DNA from: a bacterium
GTDB lineage: Bacteria; Myxococcota; UBA727; JAUIJE01
Assembly (NCBI GenBank): GCA_030431455.1
Contig: JAUIJE010000021.1
Span: 37,127-101,126 of the forward strand
Length of the DNA: 64,000 nt
Reading direction: 5' to 3'
Shown: piece after piece, positions 52,271 to 62,318 of the stretch
How positions within the stretch are numbered: position 1 is the first letter of the stretch
How the letters are laid out: each line of letters opens with the position of its first letter
Position numbers and translations under genes: made by a program
Notes under the pieces: model-generated
The model's database searches: none
The model's input: only the letters and a program-made list of their open reading frames with translations
What the model was told of the DNA's origin: nothing

Positions 52271-52760
52271 GAGTGGATCCCAAAACCTCAGCTGGTTGCA
52301 TCCGCAGGATGCAACCGCGGCGCGACGGGCCGGAGGCCAAGCCTTCGGCTTGGCTTAAGCTGCCGCTTCGCGGCAGCCAGGCCCATGGAGCACGGCAACG
52401 CTTCACGTTGCTCAAGCCATTCCTTCGGAATGGCCACGCCTCGGGGGTGAGGTGGCAACGCTTCGCGTTGCTTCAGCCATTCCTTCGGAGTGGCCAGCCG
52501 AGATCGCTGAGCTTGCGAAGCGTGAGGGCCGAGGGGGGGAGGAACTCCCCCTTCAAAAACCAGAGCACATCCCAAAACCTCAACACCGTTGCATCCATAG
52601 GATGCAAGCCCGCTGCGACGGGCCGGAGGCCCTTGGAGCAGGGCAACGCTTCGCATTGCTGAAGCCAATCCTACGGATTGGCCACGACATCTGGGGGTGA
52701 GGGCCGACTCGGCGAGCTTGCGAGCCGTGAGGCTCGAGGGGGGATGGGACATCCCCCCTG
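52271..52760. repeat. two-copy hairpin-array element
   Basis: Two related blocks (52274-~52556 and 52567-~52760) each begin with ATCCCAAAACCTCA. Within each are several perfect short stems, mostly with 3-nt loops: GGTTGCATCC/GGATGCAACC, GCCAAGCC/GGCTTGGC, GCTGCCGC/GCGGCAGC, GCCATTCC/GGAATGGC, GGGGGAG/CTCCCCC in the first copy. The second has GCCAATCC/GGATTGGC and GGGGGGATG/CATCCCCCC at matching places. Both arms changed together between copies, so base pairing is conserved. No open frame, transposase or CRISPR-type spacing. It follows the HD-GYP gene stop closely and sits before the lipase gene. Confidence 0.85.
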
Positions 52761-52765
52761 GAAGG

Positions 52766-54103
52766 CTAGAAGAGCTTCACCGTGCTGCCGTCGCGGCGGG
52801 TGATGGTCTCACCGGCCACGATGTGCGCGAGCAGCGCGAGCAAAAACGGGTCGAACTCGTGGCTCATCTGTTGGCTCATCACCGTGAGCGCCATCTTGCT
52901 CGAGAACGCCTCGCGGTAGGGCCGGGCCGAGGTCAGCGCGTCGAAGGTCGACGCCACCCGCACGATGCGGCCGAACAACCCGAGCCCCCGGGTGGGCTCG
53001 TGCACCACTTCGCCGTCGCGCTTGACCGCCCGGGCGTAGGGCATCTTCGCTTCGTAGGCAGCGAGGATGCACTTGAGCGCGGACAGGTCGAGGGGGCGCT
53101 GCCGCATCAAGATGCGCGCGGTGATGAGCGGGAACTCTTTGATCTTGGTGCGCTCCTCGCGGGTGAGCGAGCCCTGTTTGTCGAGGAGCTGCTTTTCCGC
53201 GGTGACCATGCCGAGGTCGTGCATCATCGCCGAGCGGCCGAGGTCGTGAAGCTGCTCGCGGGTGAAGCCGAGCTCGCTGCCCATGGCGATGGCGAGCAGG
53301 CAGCTGTTCATCGCGTGGTACACGATGTACTCATCGGCATTGCGGGTCGCGCTCAGGCCCAAGAACCGTTCGCGCCCGTCGTCGAACAGGTCGACGAAGT
53401 CCCGCACAATGCGACTCATCGCGGTGGGATCGGGCAACGGCTCGTGGTGGGCGATGGCCTCGGTGAAGCGGCGCAAAAAGGCGATGCCCCGCGCGTAGAC
53501 CGTCATCGAGAACTTCTTGCGATCGATGGTCCGGCTTTTTTGAATCTCGACGTCGGTGGCCTTCTGCAACGACTCGCGAATCAAGCGGTACTTGCCCACC
53601 TTGATCGCCACCGTGCCGGGCAAGGTGCCGTCGTCCCCCACCTGCAGTTTGCCCGCCTGGGCGAACAGGTTGAGGAAGGCCTTGAGCTCGTCGATCTTCA
53701 CCGGCCGGGAGACAGCAAAGCCCCCCATGTCCTTTTCCTTGAACGCGTTGGTGAGCGCGCGCAGATTCTCCAGCGACGAGAAATCGACTTTGATCACCAC
53801 CCCGTTGAGCGCGAGCATGGTGCCCACCGCCTGCAGGTTGAAGCGGCTGTCCACCGCCACCACCTGGTTGATGGTGTCCACCAGCAGCTCCAGGGGCTGG
53901 GCAAAGATCTCGTTGTCCGCGTCGTAGATCTTCACGTTGCGCAACAACATGAACAGCGTCGAGACCGCCCGGTTGCCGAGGGCGGCGATCTTCTGAATCT
54001 GCGAACGCGACAGGTTGCGCTTGCCCACGTTGACCGCGGCCACCGCCGCGCCCTTGCGGTTGTCGTCGGTCCGTCCGTGCACGTGGGTGGGGTTGTCGCT
54101 CAT
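52766..54103 (-). CDS. HD-GYP-like domain protein with degenerate active site
   Basis: 445 residues. The C-terminal half follows the HD-GYP pattern: HDLGRSAMMHDLGMVTAEKQLLDKQGSLTREE, and VRVASTFDALTSARPYREAF at the place of the usual VADxFDALTSxRPYR. However, the HP that normally follows is FP (KEFP), the HHE is AYE, and there is no GYP. The MHDLG keeps one HD pair. Cyclic-di-GMP hydrolysis is therefore doubtful; it may bind the nucleotide or be an inactive scaffold. The N-terminal ~200 residues are helical. The start overlaps the upstream gene in ATGA, so both are made together. Confidence 0.8.
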   Translation of the reverse strand: MSDNPTHVHGRTDDNRKGAAVAAVNVGKRNLSRSQIQKIAALGNRAVSTLFMLLRNVKIYDADNEIFAQPLELLVDTINQVVAVDSRFNLQAVGTMLALNGVVIKVDFSSLENLRALTNAFKEKDMGGFAVSRPVKIDELKAFLNLFAQAGKLQVGDDGTLPGTVAIKVGKYRLIRESLQKATDVEIQKSRTIDRKKFSMTVYARGIAFLRRFTEAIAHHEPLPDPTAMSRIVRDFVDLFDDGRERFLGLSATRNADEYIVYHAMNSCLLAIAMGSELGFTREQLHDLGRSAMMHDLGMVTAEKQLLDKQGSLTREERTKIKEFPLITARILMRQRPLDLSALKCILAAYEAKMPYARAVKRDGEVVHEPTRGLGLFGRIVRVASTFDALTSARPYREAFSSKMALTVMSQQMSHEFDPFLLALLAHIVAGETITRRDGSTVKLF

Positions 54104-55890
54104 GCGCCTTTCCCCGACACGATGGTGCGCATCTTCACCGCCGCCTCACGGGCCGCGCCGAGCACCTCCTTACTGTGCATACCCGTCTGCTGCATGATCT
54201 CGCTCAGCAGCTGGAGCGCGGGGATGCCCGGCACCGTGGCCAGCCCGCGGATGACCAACAGCTTGCGCTCGTCGACGCGCCGCTTGGCCAGAAGCGAGCT
54301 CTTCTCGTTGAAGATGCTGCGCATCCAGGCCTCGGCCTCGGGGTGCTCGGCCTGGGCCAAGGCCCCCACCACCGCGCGCTTGATGCCCGGGGGCTGTTCG
54401 TCGAAGGTGGCCATGCCCACCACCGCGAGCAGGTAAGGCGCCACCAGCTCGGGCGGGAACTGCGCCATCAACCGCGCGGCGTGGGACCGCATCTGCGGCA
54501 CCTTGTGCCCCTCAAACACATTGCGCAACAGACCAAATGTTTTTGCATTCTTGGTATTGGCCAGGGTGTTGAGCACCTCGACGCGGAGGACGGCGTTTTC
54601 GTGGTTCAAGATGGGCTTGAGGATGTCCATCTTGGTCGGCGGGTTGATGCGGTCGATGATGTAGAACAGGTCTTTGGCGAGGTTGGACGACGCCTTCTGC
54701 AGACGGTTGGCGAAGATCGGCACCGCCGGCACCCCCGCGTCGATGAGCACGTCGGCCACCGCCCGCCGGTGCAGGGGGTTGTGCAACGTATCGAGCAGCT
54801 CGAGCAACACCACCGTGGCCGTGACCCCGAGCAGCGACAGGTAGTTCTGCAGGTCGTCGAGGTGGCTCACCCGCCCGGCGTTGAGCGCGGTGGCCACCCC
54901 CCGCACGCGCTCGGGCTGTTGGATGAGCATGCGCATGCGCTCCTCGACCCGGCGGCCGAGGTCGCGGTTGGCCATGCTCGCGTCGGGCCGGGACGAGAGG
55001 TGTTCGGCGAACTGGATCACCCGGGTGATGGCCCCAAACCGCCCTTTGAGCACGAGACCGTCGAGGAGCTGCTCCAACGCGGCGCTGATGTCGTTCAGCT
55101 CGTCGTCGGTGGCCTCGAGCTCCATGACCTCAAAGATCACCGAGCAGATCTTCTCCAGCAGGCTGTCTTCGTCGGCCGCGAGTTCATCCTGGAACCGGCC
55201 CAGCTCGTCTTCGCTGAGCACCGCCGCGGCCACCGCCGCGTTGCGCTCTACAGCAACATTGTCGAGCTGCAGCTCGAGGTCGGTGAGCGCGACCTTGCCC
55301 GCCCCGTAGCCCACCCCGCCGCTCTCGTCCCCCGCGAGGCTGGTCTGGAGGTACCGCAGCACCTCCTCGACCTCGACCTCCACGTCGTCCCCCGCGTCCC
55401 CTTCGGCGATGGAGAAATCGCTCAGCGCCACCCACTCGATGTGGGTGAGCTCGGCTTTCCACAGCACGCTGAGCAGGTCTTCGCTCTGCGGCACCGGGGT
55501 GAGGTTGATCAGCACCGACAAGAACTTGAGCAGCTCGTCGAGGGTCAGCCCCTCGCGGAAGGTCAGGAGCCGGACCCCCTCGTTCCACAGGGGAAAGACG
55601 AGGTTGTTCTCGCGCTGGTCGTCTTCCAGCACCGGCACGTTGTTGACCAGCAGGGTGGAGACCTCGAGCTTGATGTCGATGTGGCCCTGGCGGCGCAGCA
55701 GCTCGTCCAGGGCGCGGTGGCCGGTCTCGAGATACGAGCGGTACTCATCCGGGCGATGGCGGTTGAAGTTGAGGGTCTTGATGCACTTCTTGAGGATCTC
55801 GAACACCCGCGCCACGTCCGCCGGGTTCGGTCCTGCCGCGGGGCCGGCGGGCGAGAGGAACGAGGCGTCGAGGGTGTCGTGAGATGTCAA
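54100..55890 (-). CDS. large helical-repeat protein coupled to the HD-GYP-like gene
   Basis: 596 residues, soluble, no signal peptide. The N-terminal part has LNFNRHRPDEYRSYLETGHRALDELLRRQGHIDIKL and a matching DELLKFLSVLINLTPVP; acidic stretches (DAGDDVEVEVEEVL) follow. The C-terminal ~250 residues are HEAT-like helical pairs (LLELLDTLHNPLHRRAVADVLIDAG, ILKPILNHENAVLRVEVLNTLANTKNA). No enzyme motif. Such proteins often pair with HD-GYP or diguanylate cyclase-like partners in Myxococcota; here the coupling is by ATGA overlap. A regulatory or scaffold role is inferred. Confidence 0.7.
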   Translation of the reverse strand: MTSHDTLDASFLSPAGPAAGPNPADVARVFEILKKCIKTLNFNRHRPDEYRSYLETGHRALDELLRRQGHIDIKLEVSTLLVNNVPVLEDDQRENNLVFPLWNEGVRLLTFREGLTLDELLKFLSVLINLTPVPQSEDLLSVLWKAELTHIEWVALSDFSIAEGDAGDDVEVEVEEVLRYLQTSLAGDESGGVGYGAGKVALTDLELQLDNVAVERNAAVAAAVLSEDELGRFQDELAADEDSLLEKICSVIFEVMELEATDDELNDISAALEQLLDGLVLKGRFGAITRVIQFAEHLSSRPDASMANRDLGRRVEERMRMLIQQPERVRGVATALNAGRVSHLDDLQNYLSLLGVTATVVLLELLDTLHNPLHRRAVADVLIDAGVPAVPIFANRLQKASSNLAKDLFYIIDRINPPTKMDILKPILNHENAVLRVEVLNTLANTKNAKTFGLLRNVFEGHKVPQMRSHAARLMAQFPPELVAPYLLAVVGMATFDEQPPGIKRAVVGALAQAEHPEAEAWMRSIFNEKSSLLAKRRVDERKLLVIRGLATVPGIPALQLLSEIMQQTGMHSKEVLGAAREAAVKMRTIVSGKGA

Positions 55891-55956
55891 GGTCGGGGCC
55901 GGTCCGCTGTATCCGTGCCCCCTGATCGTCGCGAATCAGACGCGGTTGAGCAAGAA

Positions 55957-56796
55957 TCAGGCGACCTTGGCGAAGAACGCCTCGTGGTTCTTCGCAAATG
56001 CGTCAAATCCTTTGAGAATACAGGACCTTAGCTCGTCGCGGGCGCTGGCCGGCGAGTACCCCAGCGCGTGCCGCACGCCCCGGATCGCGTAATCGAAGTG
56101 GTCGGCTTCGACCCCGCCCCCGTGGCCCGAGTGGATGCCGAGCCAGGCGTAGGCCCGGAAGGTCTCGTCCGCGATCGCGAAGCTGGTGTCCTTCAGGTAC
56201 GCCACCAGGTCCGGCTGGCCCGCGGTCAGGGTCTGGTCGAACACCGAAAACTCCTGGTCGGCCAACACCTCGGACCCGAGGTGAAAACCCATGGCCGAAA
56301 ACAGCGCCCCCCGGTCGTGGTCCGCCCCCAGGCCATAGCCGGCGACCACGTCGCGTTTGAGCTCCCGCAGCCAGTCCGGCTCCTGGACCAATGACTCTGC
56401 TTTGGTCGCGTCGAAGCTGGGGTCGTTCTTTTGGGCATAGCCGATGAGACCCTTGATCGTGGCCTGGGCGAGGCAACGGTGGGTGGACCGCTCGGGGATG
56501 TCGCGGTCGTCAAACTCGTCGCGGGCGGCATCGAAAAAGAAGCTCGCCACAAATACGCTGCGGTCGGCCAAGCTCGGCACGGGTTCTTTCTCGTCGAGGA
56601 AGAACTCTTGGTGGCGGCCGATGCGGCCGGCGAGGCTCGCCACCGATGCCCCGAACACGCTGTTCCAGGCGGTGTAGCGCCCCAGAAACCGAATCAGGTC
56701 TGGCAACGAGGCTTGGGCGCGCTCGATGTGGGCGTGCACCTTTTTTTGGTTGCCCTCGAAATCGAAGCGCGCTTGGAGGTCGGAGAAGTCGATCAT
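55957..56796 (-). CDS. helical protein, possibly haem-oxygenase-like di-iron fold
   Basis: 279 residues, all-alpha, no signal. Conserved-looking acidic/His positions stand at helix spacing: ARDEFDDRD, THRCLAQATIKGL, GFHLGSEVLADQEF and GIHSGHGGGVEADHFDYAI. The E-x2-H and H-x3-E patterns resemble the metal ligands of the haem-oxygenase-like di-iron (HDO/CADD/TenA-type) superfamily, but the match is by eye and weak. The start at 56796 fits MIDFSDL; a frame five codons longer exists. It stands alone between the helical-repeat gene and the beta-helix lipoprotein. Confidence 0.5.
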   Translation of the reverse strand: MIDFSDLQARFDFEGNQKKVHAHIERAQASLPDLIRFLGRYTAWNSVFGASVASLAGRIGRHQEFFLDEKEPVPSLADRSVFVASFFFDAARDEFDDRDIPERSTHRCLAQATIKGLIGYAQKNDPSFDATKAESLVQEPDWLRELKRDVVAGYGLGADHDRGALFSAMGFHLGSEVLADQEFSVFDQTLTAGQPDLVAYLKDTSFAIADETFRAYAWLGIHSGHGGGVEADHFDYAIRGVRHALGYSPASARDELRSCILKGFDAFAKNHEAFFAKVA

Positions 56797-56828
56797 GCGG
56801 GTTGATAGCACGACCGCGCCCCCGCGGT

Positions 56829-58433
56829 TCAGCGCTCGTCGCCGCCGCAGTCGGCGAAGGCGCCGTTGGGCCGAGGGTCCCCGTCGATGTCGGGCTCACC
56901 CACCGCCAGGGTGGTGTTCACCGCGTGGCCGATGCAGGGTGAGCCCGCGGTGAGGTGGAGGTTGCCGTTGAGGGGATTGGCGAAGCCGGGGTCGTCTTGC
57001 ACGTTGTTGGTCCCGGGGTCGTTCTCGTCATCGTTGACGGTGTCGCTGATGACGCAGTTGCCCTCGATGGGTTTGTTGCCGTTGTTGTCGAGGGCCAACG
57101 CCCGCACGGTGGTGCCGGACGCGACGCAGTGGACGGCGTTGCCCACGCTGCCGGTGGCGGATTGGTTGCCGTAAAAGCTGCTGAAGGCGAGCCCGGCTTC
57201 GTTGGAAGCTTGCCACAGATACAGTGCGCCGGGACCCGGACTGTTGTGGGTATCGGAGAAGAAGCAGTGGCGAATGGTGTAGTTCGGCGTGTCGATGAAG
57301 TTGCCGGCGGTGTCGCGCACCACGGTGCGGTACAGCCCGAGGTGGGCGTTGTTTTGGATCTGCAGCCCCTCTTGTCCAAGCCAGCTCGGCCCGAGGTGCG
57401 CGCCTTCGATGATCACGGTGGCGGTGTTGGCGTTGGCGTGCACCAGCTCTACTGAGTTCACCGCCCCCCGCAGGCGCATGCCCACGACGCGCACAGTGGC
57501 ATTGGACTGGACCGCGATCGCGGCCTGGCCCGACGCGGTGATCTCAAACTCGTAGTCGCGGGGCTGGGACACATCCCCCACCAAGGTGACGTTGGTCCCG
57601 CTGAAGTTGGCCCCCCCGCCGCTGTACTGGCCCGCGTCGAAGAACACCCAATGCTGGCCCGGGCCGAGGCTGCCGACCCGTTGCCAGCACGGTTCGGCCG
57701 CGCCGCACGGGCTGCCGATGAAGTCGGCGGGAAAGTAGTCGAGCGAATCGACGAACGCGCACACGCTGGGCGTGCCCCGGCAGTCGGCGTTGGCCGCGAT
57801 GGTGCACGTGGCCGTGCACGCGCCCGGTTCGCTGTAGACGGCCAAATGCCCGAGGTCACATTCCTCGCCGCGGGAGGTATCGATGATGCCGTCGCCACAC
57901 ACCGGCTGGAGCCCCGCGTCGACGCCCGCGTCCACCCCGGCGTCCACGCCCGCGTCGACCCCGGCATCGGCACCCGCGTCCACGCCCGCGTCCACGCCCG
58001 CGTCCAGCCCCGCTTGGGCGTCCGGCAAGCCGGCATCCCCGTCGCCTGAAGAACCGGAGTCGGCGGCTCCGCCGTCCGACGGTTCTTCCAAGCCGCCGTC
58101 ACCATCGCCGTCACCATCGCCGTCACCGTCACCGTCACCATCGCCGTCACCGTCGCCGTCGCCTGAAGAACCGGAGTCGGCGGCTCCGCCGTCCGACGGT
58201 TCTTCCAAGCCGCCGTCAGGTGGCCAGTCACCGTCGCCGTCACCATCGCCATCGCCGTCACCGTCACCGTCGCCGTCGCCCACGACACAATGTCCCTGTG
58301 CCCCGCACACCGTGTTCGCCGGGCACTCCTCATCGGCCGCGCACGCGGTGTACAGGTTGGGGGCGATCACCGGGCACCCGCCCAGGCACAACACGGCGCA
58401 GATCATCGCCTGCCACCGCCACCGCTCTGCCAT
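56829..58433 (-). CDS. beta-helix lipoprotein with Gly-Asp and Asp-Ala-Gly stalk (paralogue 1)
   Basis: About 534 residues. Signal peptide MAERWRWQAMICAVLCLGGC (Cys20). A Cys-rich knob follows (CAADEECPANTVCGAQGHC), then a Gly-Asp stalk interrupted by two copies of GGLEEPSDGGAADSGSSG, then a Val-Asp-Ala-Gly repeat, then a CGDGIIDTSRGEECDLG unit of the DUF4215 type, and finally a right-handed beta-helix (TNVTLVGDVSQ, ATVRVVGMRLRGAV, TVIIEGAHLG, LYRTVVRD, YTIRHCFFSD). The neighbour at 58549-60390 has the same architecture. Predicted surface-anchored; ligand unknown. The ATG at 58451 is an alternative start. Confidence 0.8.
   Translation of the reverse strand: MAERWRWQAMICAVLCLGGCPVIAPNLYTACAADEECPANTVCGAQGHCVVGDGDGDGDGDGDGDGDGDWPPDGGLEEPSDGGAADSGSSGDGDGDGDGDGDGDGDGDGDGDGGLEEPSDGGAADSGSSGDGDAGLPDAQAGLDAGVDAGVDAGADAGVDAGVDAGVDAGVDAGLQPVCGDGIIDTSRGEECDLGHLAVYSEPGACTATCTIAANADCRGTPSVCAFVDSLDYFPADFIGSPCGAAEPCWQRVGSLGPGQHWVFFDAGQYSGGGANFSGTNVTLVGDVSQPRDYEFEITASGQAAIAVQSNATVRVVGMRLRGAVNSVELVHANANTATVIIEGAHLGPSWLGQEGLQIQNNAHLGLYRTVVRDTAGNFIDTPNYTIRHCFFSDTHNSPGPGALYLWQASNEAGLAFSSFYGNQSATGSVGNAVHCVASGTTVRALALDNNGNKPIEGNCVISDTVNDDENDPGTNNVQDDPGFANPLNGNLHLTAGSPCIGHAVNTTLAVGEPDIDGDPRPNGAFADCGGDER
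58041..58285 (-). repeat. Gly-Asp hexamer repeats with a 61-bp exact duplication
   Basis: A 61-bp segment coding EEPSDGGAADSGSSGDG occurs exactly twice, at 58041-58101 and 58158-58218, 117 bp apart, with Gly-Asp hexamers (GTCGCC/GTCACC on the plus strand) between and after. It looks like a recent in-frame duplication inside the stalk-coding region. Confidence 0.9.
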
Positions 58434-58548
58434 CGACCCCACCGACATCATCCGCCCACTCTACCATGGGCCACCCAGGCTCCGGCGTCTCGTCGCTGGA
58501 CACGAGAACGCGCCACATCTTTCAGGTTGAGATGCGCCAGACCTGCGC

Positions 58549-60390
<1,842 letters not shown>

Positions 60391-60476
60391 CTCAGCACCC
60401 TAGCACAGGCCCCCCGCCCCGGGCCGCGCCGGGTCTCCAGTGGCATTTGCCTGTCACCGTGACGTCACCACGCCAG

Positions 60477-60506
60477 AAAAAGCCCCGCGGGGGGCGGGGC
60501 TTTTTT
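60477..60506. terminator. intrinsic terminator, bidirectional form
   Basis: GCCCCGC/GCGGGGC stem with a short G-rich loop, flanked by AAAAA on the left and TTTTTT on the right. It serves the minus-strand gene ending at 60531; nothing on the plus strand needs it. Confidence 0.9.
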
Positions 60507-60530
60507 GACCATGCGGTCACGATCTCGAGG

Positions 60531-61337
60531 TCAGCGCTGCATGGCTTCTTCGGTGAAGTCGGAGTCCGACAGCTTCGCGTCGGGGTTGGGGTTGGAGATG
60601 ACCACCAGGGTCTGGCTGCCCTGCTGGCTGTTGGCCATGGTCATCTCCACCGGCACCAGCTCGCCTTTGATCTTCTTCAGCTTCTTGACCTTCAAGGTCT
60701 TCAGCGGCTTCATCTTGTCGTCGAAGAAATCGATCTTCAGCGGAATGAGGTGTTTTTGGTGCACGTACACCACCAGCTTGCCGTAGGGGCTGCCTTCGAC
60801 CTGCGGGACCGCTTCGATGACGTAGGTCGGCTGCTTGCCCACTTCTTCGTCGTCGAGACGCTTGAGGGCGACCTTGTCCGCTTCGCTCGCGGGCAGGGGC
60901 ATCAGGTCGACGAAGGCGAAGTCGGACCCGAAAAACGAGCTGCTGGCGTTGCCCGGCGCCACCCGGCGCACGACCTTGGCCGCGGGCACGTACACGTACT
61001 GGTCGGGGAGCGCGTCTTTCTTTTCGATGACGAGAAACGCGATGCCGGCCACTTCAGCAGGCCGCTGAAACTTCACCAAGCTCTTGACCAGGCCGTCTTC
61101 GCGCTTGGCTTTGATGTCGAGGGTGCGGCTTTTGGTCTCGCCCTTGGCGTTGGTGATGTTCATCATCAACGTCGCGGTGCCTTGCGAAAAACCCACCGTG
61201 CCTTTGGCCAACGCCTTGTCGAGAATTTGGCTGGCGGTGAGGTTGCTGTTGTCGGCGGCGGCCGCGGGCAACGAGGTCGCGAGGAGCAGCGCCGGAAGCA
61301 CGAACGCGGCGGGGCTTTTGAAAGTCGGCAACAGCAT
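60531..61337 (-). CDS. LolA-like outer-membrane lipoprotein-sorting protein family
   Basis: 268 residues with a Sec signal peptide (SPAAFVLPALLLATSLPAAAA). The mature part, GTATLMMNITNAKGETKSRTLDIKAKREDGLVKSLVKFQRPAEVAGIAFLVIEKKD, LPDQYVYVPAAKVVRRV and SDFAFVDLM, is the pattern of the family annotated 'outer membrane lipoprotein-sorting protein', with a LolA-like half barrel. Members are often encoded beside RND exporters, but none is here. AGGAG lies 7 nt before the ATG. It ends at a strong terminator. The role in lipid or lipoprotein transport is by family only. Confidence 0.87.
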   Translation of the reverse strand: MLLPTFKSPAAFVLPALLLATSLPAAAADNSNLTASQILDKALAKGTVGFSQGTATLMMNITNAKGETKSRTLDIKAKREDGLVKSLVKFQRPAEVAGIAFLVIEKKDALPDQYVYVPAAKVVRRVAPGNASSSFFGSDFAFVDLMPLPASEADKVALKRLDDEEVGKQPTYVIEAVPQVEGSPYGKLVVYVHQKHLIPLKIDFFDDKMKPLKTLKVKKLKKIKGELVPVEMTMANSQQGSQTLVVISNPNPDAKLSDSDFTEEAMQR

Positions 61338-61484
61338 GGTCAAACTCCTATCGGTCGTTTTGTCATACGAAAAAAGCGGTGAGAAACAAACCGACCCGGT
61401 TGCGAAACCGACGCGACGTGACGCGTGAGCATTCAGAAACCGTCGTGAGATCGCGCACGTGTGGGCCCGGTGTGCACACCGCGG

Positions 61485-62318
61485 CTACCTCGTCGTCGAC
61501 ACAACTCTCGTGCCACCCGCGCCATCGGCAAACACCGCGCCGGCGAGCGCGCCCTCCTGCTCGGCGCTCAGGATGGCGATCGTCTTCACACCTGCGTCAA
61601 ACACCGTCAGCGCCTCCTCGATCTTGGGGATCATGCCCCCCACGATGACCCCCCGCTGGATGAGCTCGCGCGCCTCGTCGGCGGTGAGCGTGGCGATGAG
61701 ACTCGACGGGTCCTCGATGTCGCGAAACACCCCGCCCACTTTCGTGATCAAAAGCAACGCATCCGCGGACAGGGCCGCGGCGATCTGCACCACCGTGGTG
61801 TCCGCGTTGATGTTGAACACCCGGCCCTCGTCGGAGATGCCCAGCGTGGCGATCACCGGCACCACCCCCAGGGCGAGCAGGCCGCGCAGGCGATCGGCGT
61901 TCACGCCCGCGACGTCGCCGACCTCGCCAAAATCGACAGGATCGGGGCCCCCGCCGCTGACCACCTTGGGCGGCCGCTTGACCGCCCGGACCAACCCCCC
62001 GGACGCCCCGTGGCAGCCGAACGCGTCGATGCCCGCGGCCCGGAGCGCCGCGGTGAGGGTGACGTTGACCTCGCCGCAGATGGCCTGTTCGACGACCACG
62101 AGGTCCTCTTTCGAGGTCACGCGGCGGCCGCCCACCTTGTTGGCCACCAGGCCGAGCCGGGTCTGCAACGCCGTGACCTGGGGCCCCCCCCCGTGCAGGA
62201 TGATGGCCTGGGCCCCGCGCCCGGTGAGCGTGCGGAGGTTGTCGCACAGGCCGCGCAGCTGGGCCGCGTCGGAGACGACGTCGCCCCCGACCTTGATCAC
62301 CGCGAGGGTCACGGCCAC
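61485..62318 (-). CDS. argB: acetylglutamate kinase
   Basis: 277 residues from GTG. Family motifs: VIKVGGDVV, IILHGGGPQV, GRRVTSKEDL, NINADTTVVQIAAAL and the C-terminal GGMIPKIEEAL. It phosphorylates N-acetylglutamate, the second step of arginine synthesis in the acetyl cycle. The start overlaps the argC stop; a GTG two codons further in (62312, making a GTGA overlap) is equally possible. The order argC-argB on one transcript is common. The product length is close to the usual 260-300. Confidence 0.95.
   Translation of the reverse strand: MAVTLAVIKVGGDVVSDAAQLRGLCDNLRTLTGRGAQAIILHGGGPQVTALQTRLGLVANKVGGRRVTSKEDLVVVEQAICGEVNVTLTAALRAAGIDAFGCHGASGGLVRAVKRPPKVVSGGGPDPVDFGEVGDVAGVNADRLRGLLALGVVPVIATLGISDEGRVFNINADTTVVQIAAALSADALLLITKVGGVFRDIEDPSSLIATLTADEARELIQRGVIVGGMIPKIEEALTVFDAGVKTIAILSAEQEGALAGAVFADGAGGTRVVSTTR

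Noticed and set aside
52271..52760. CRISPR array or transposon
   Set aside because: No constant repeat with unique spacers, no cas gene, no transposase, no target duplication. Repeats are hairpins that differ from each other.
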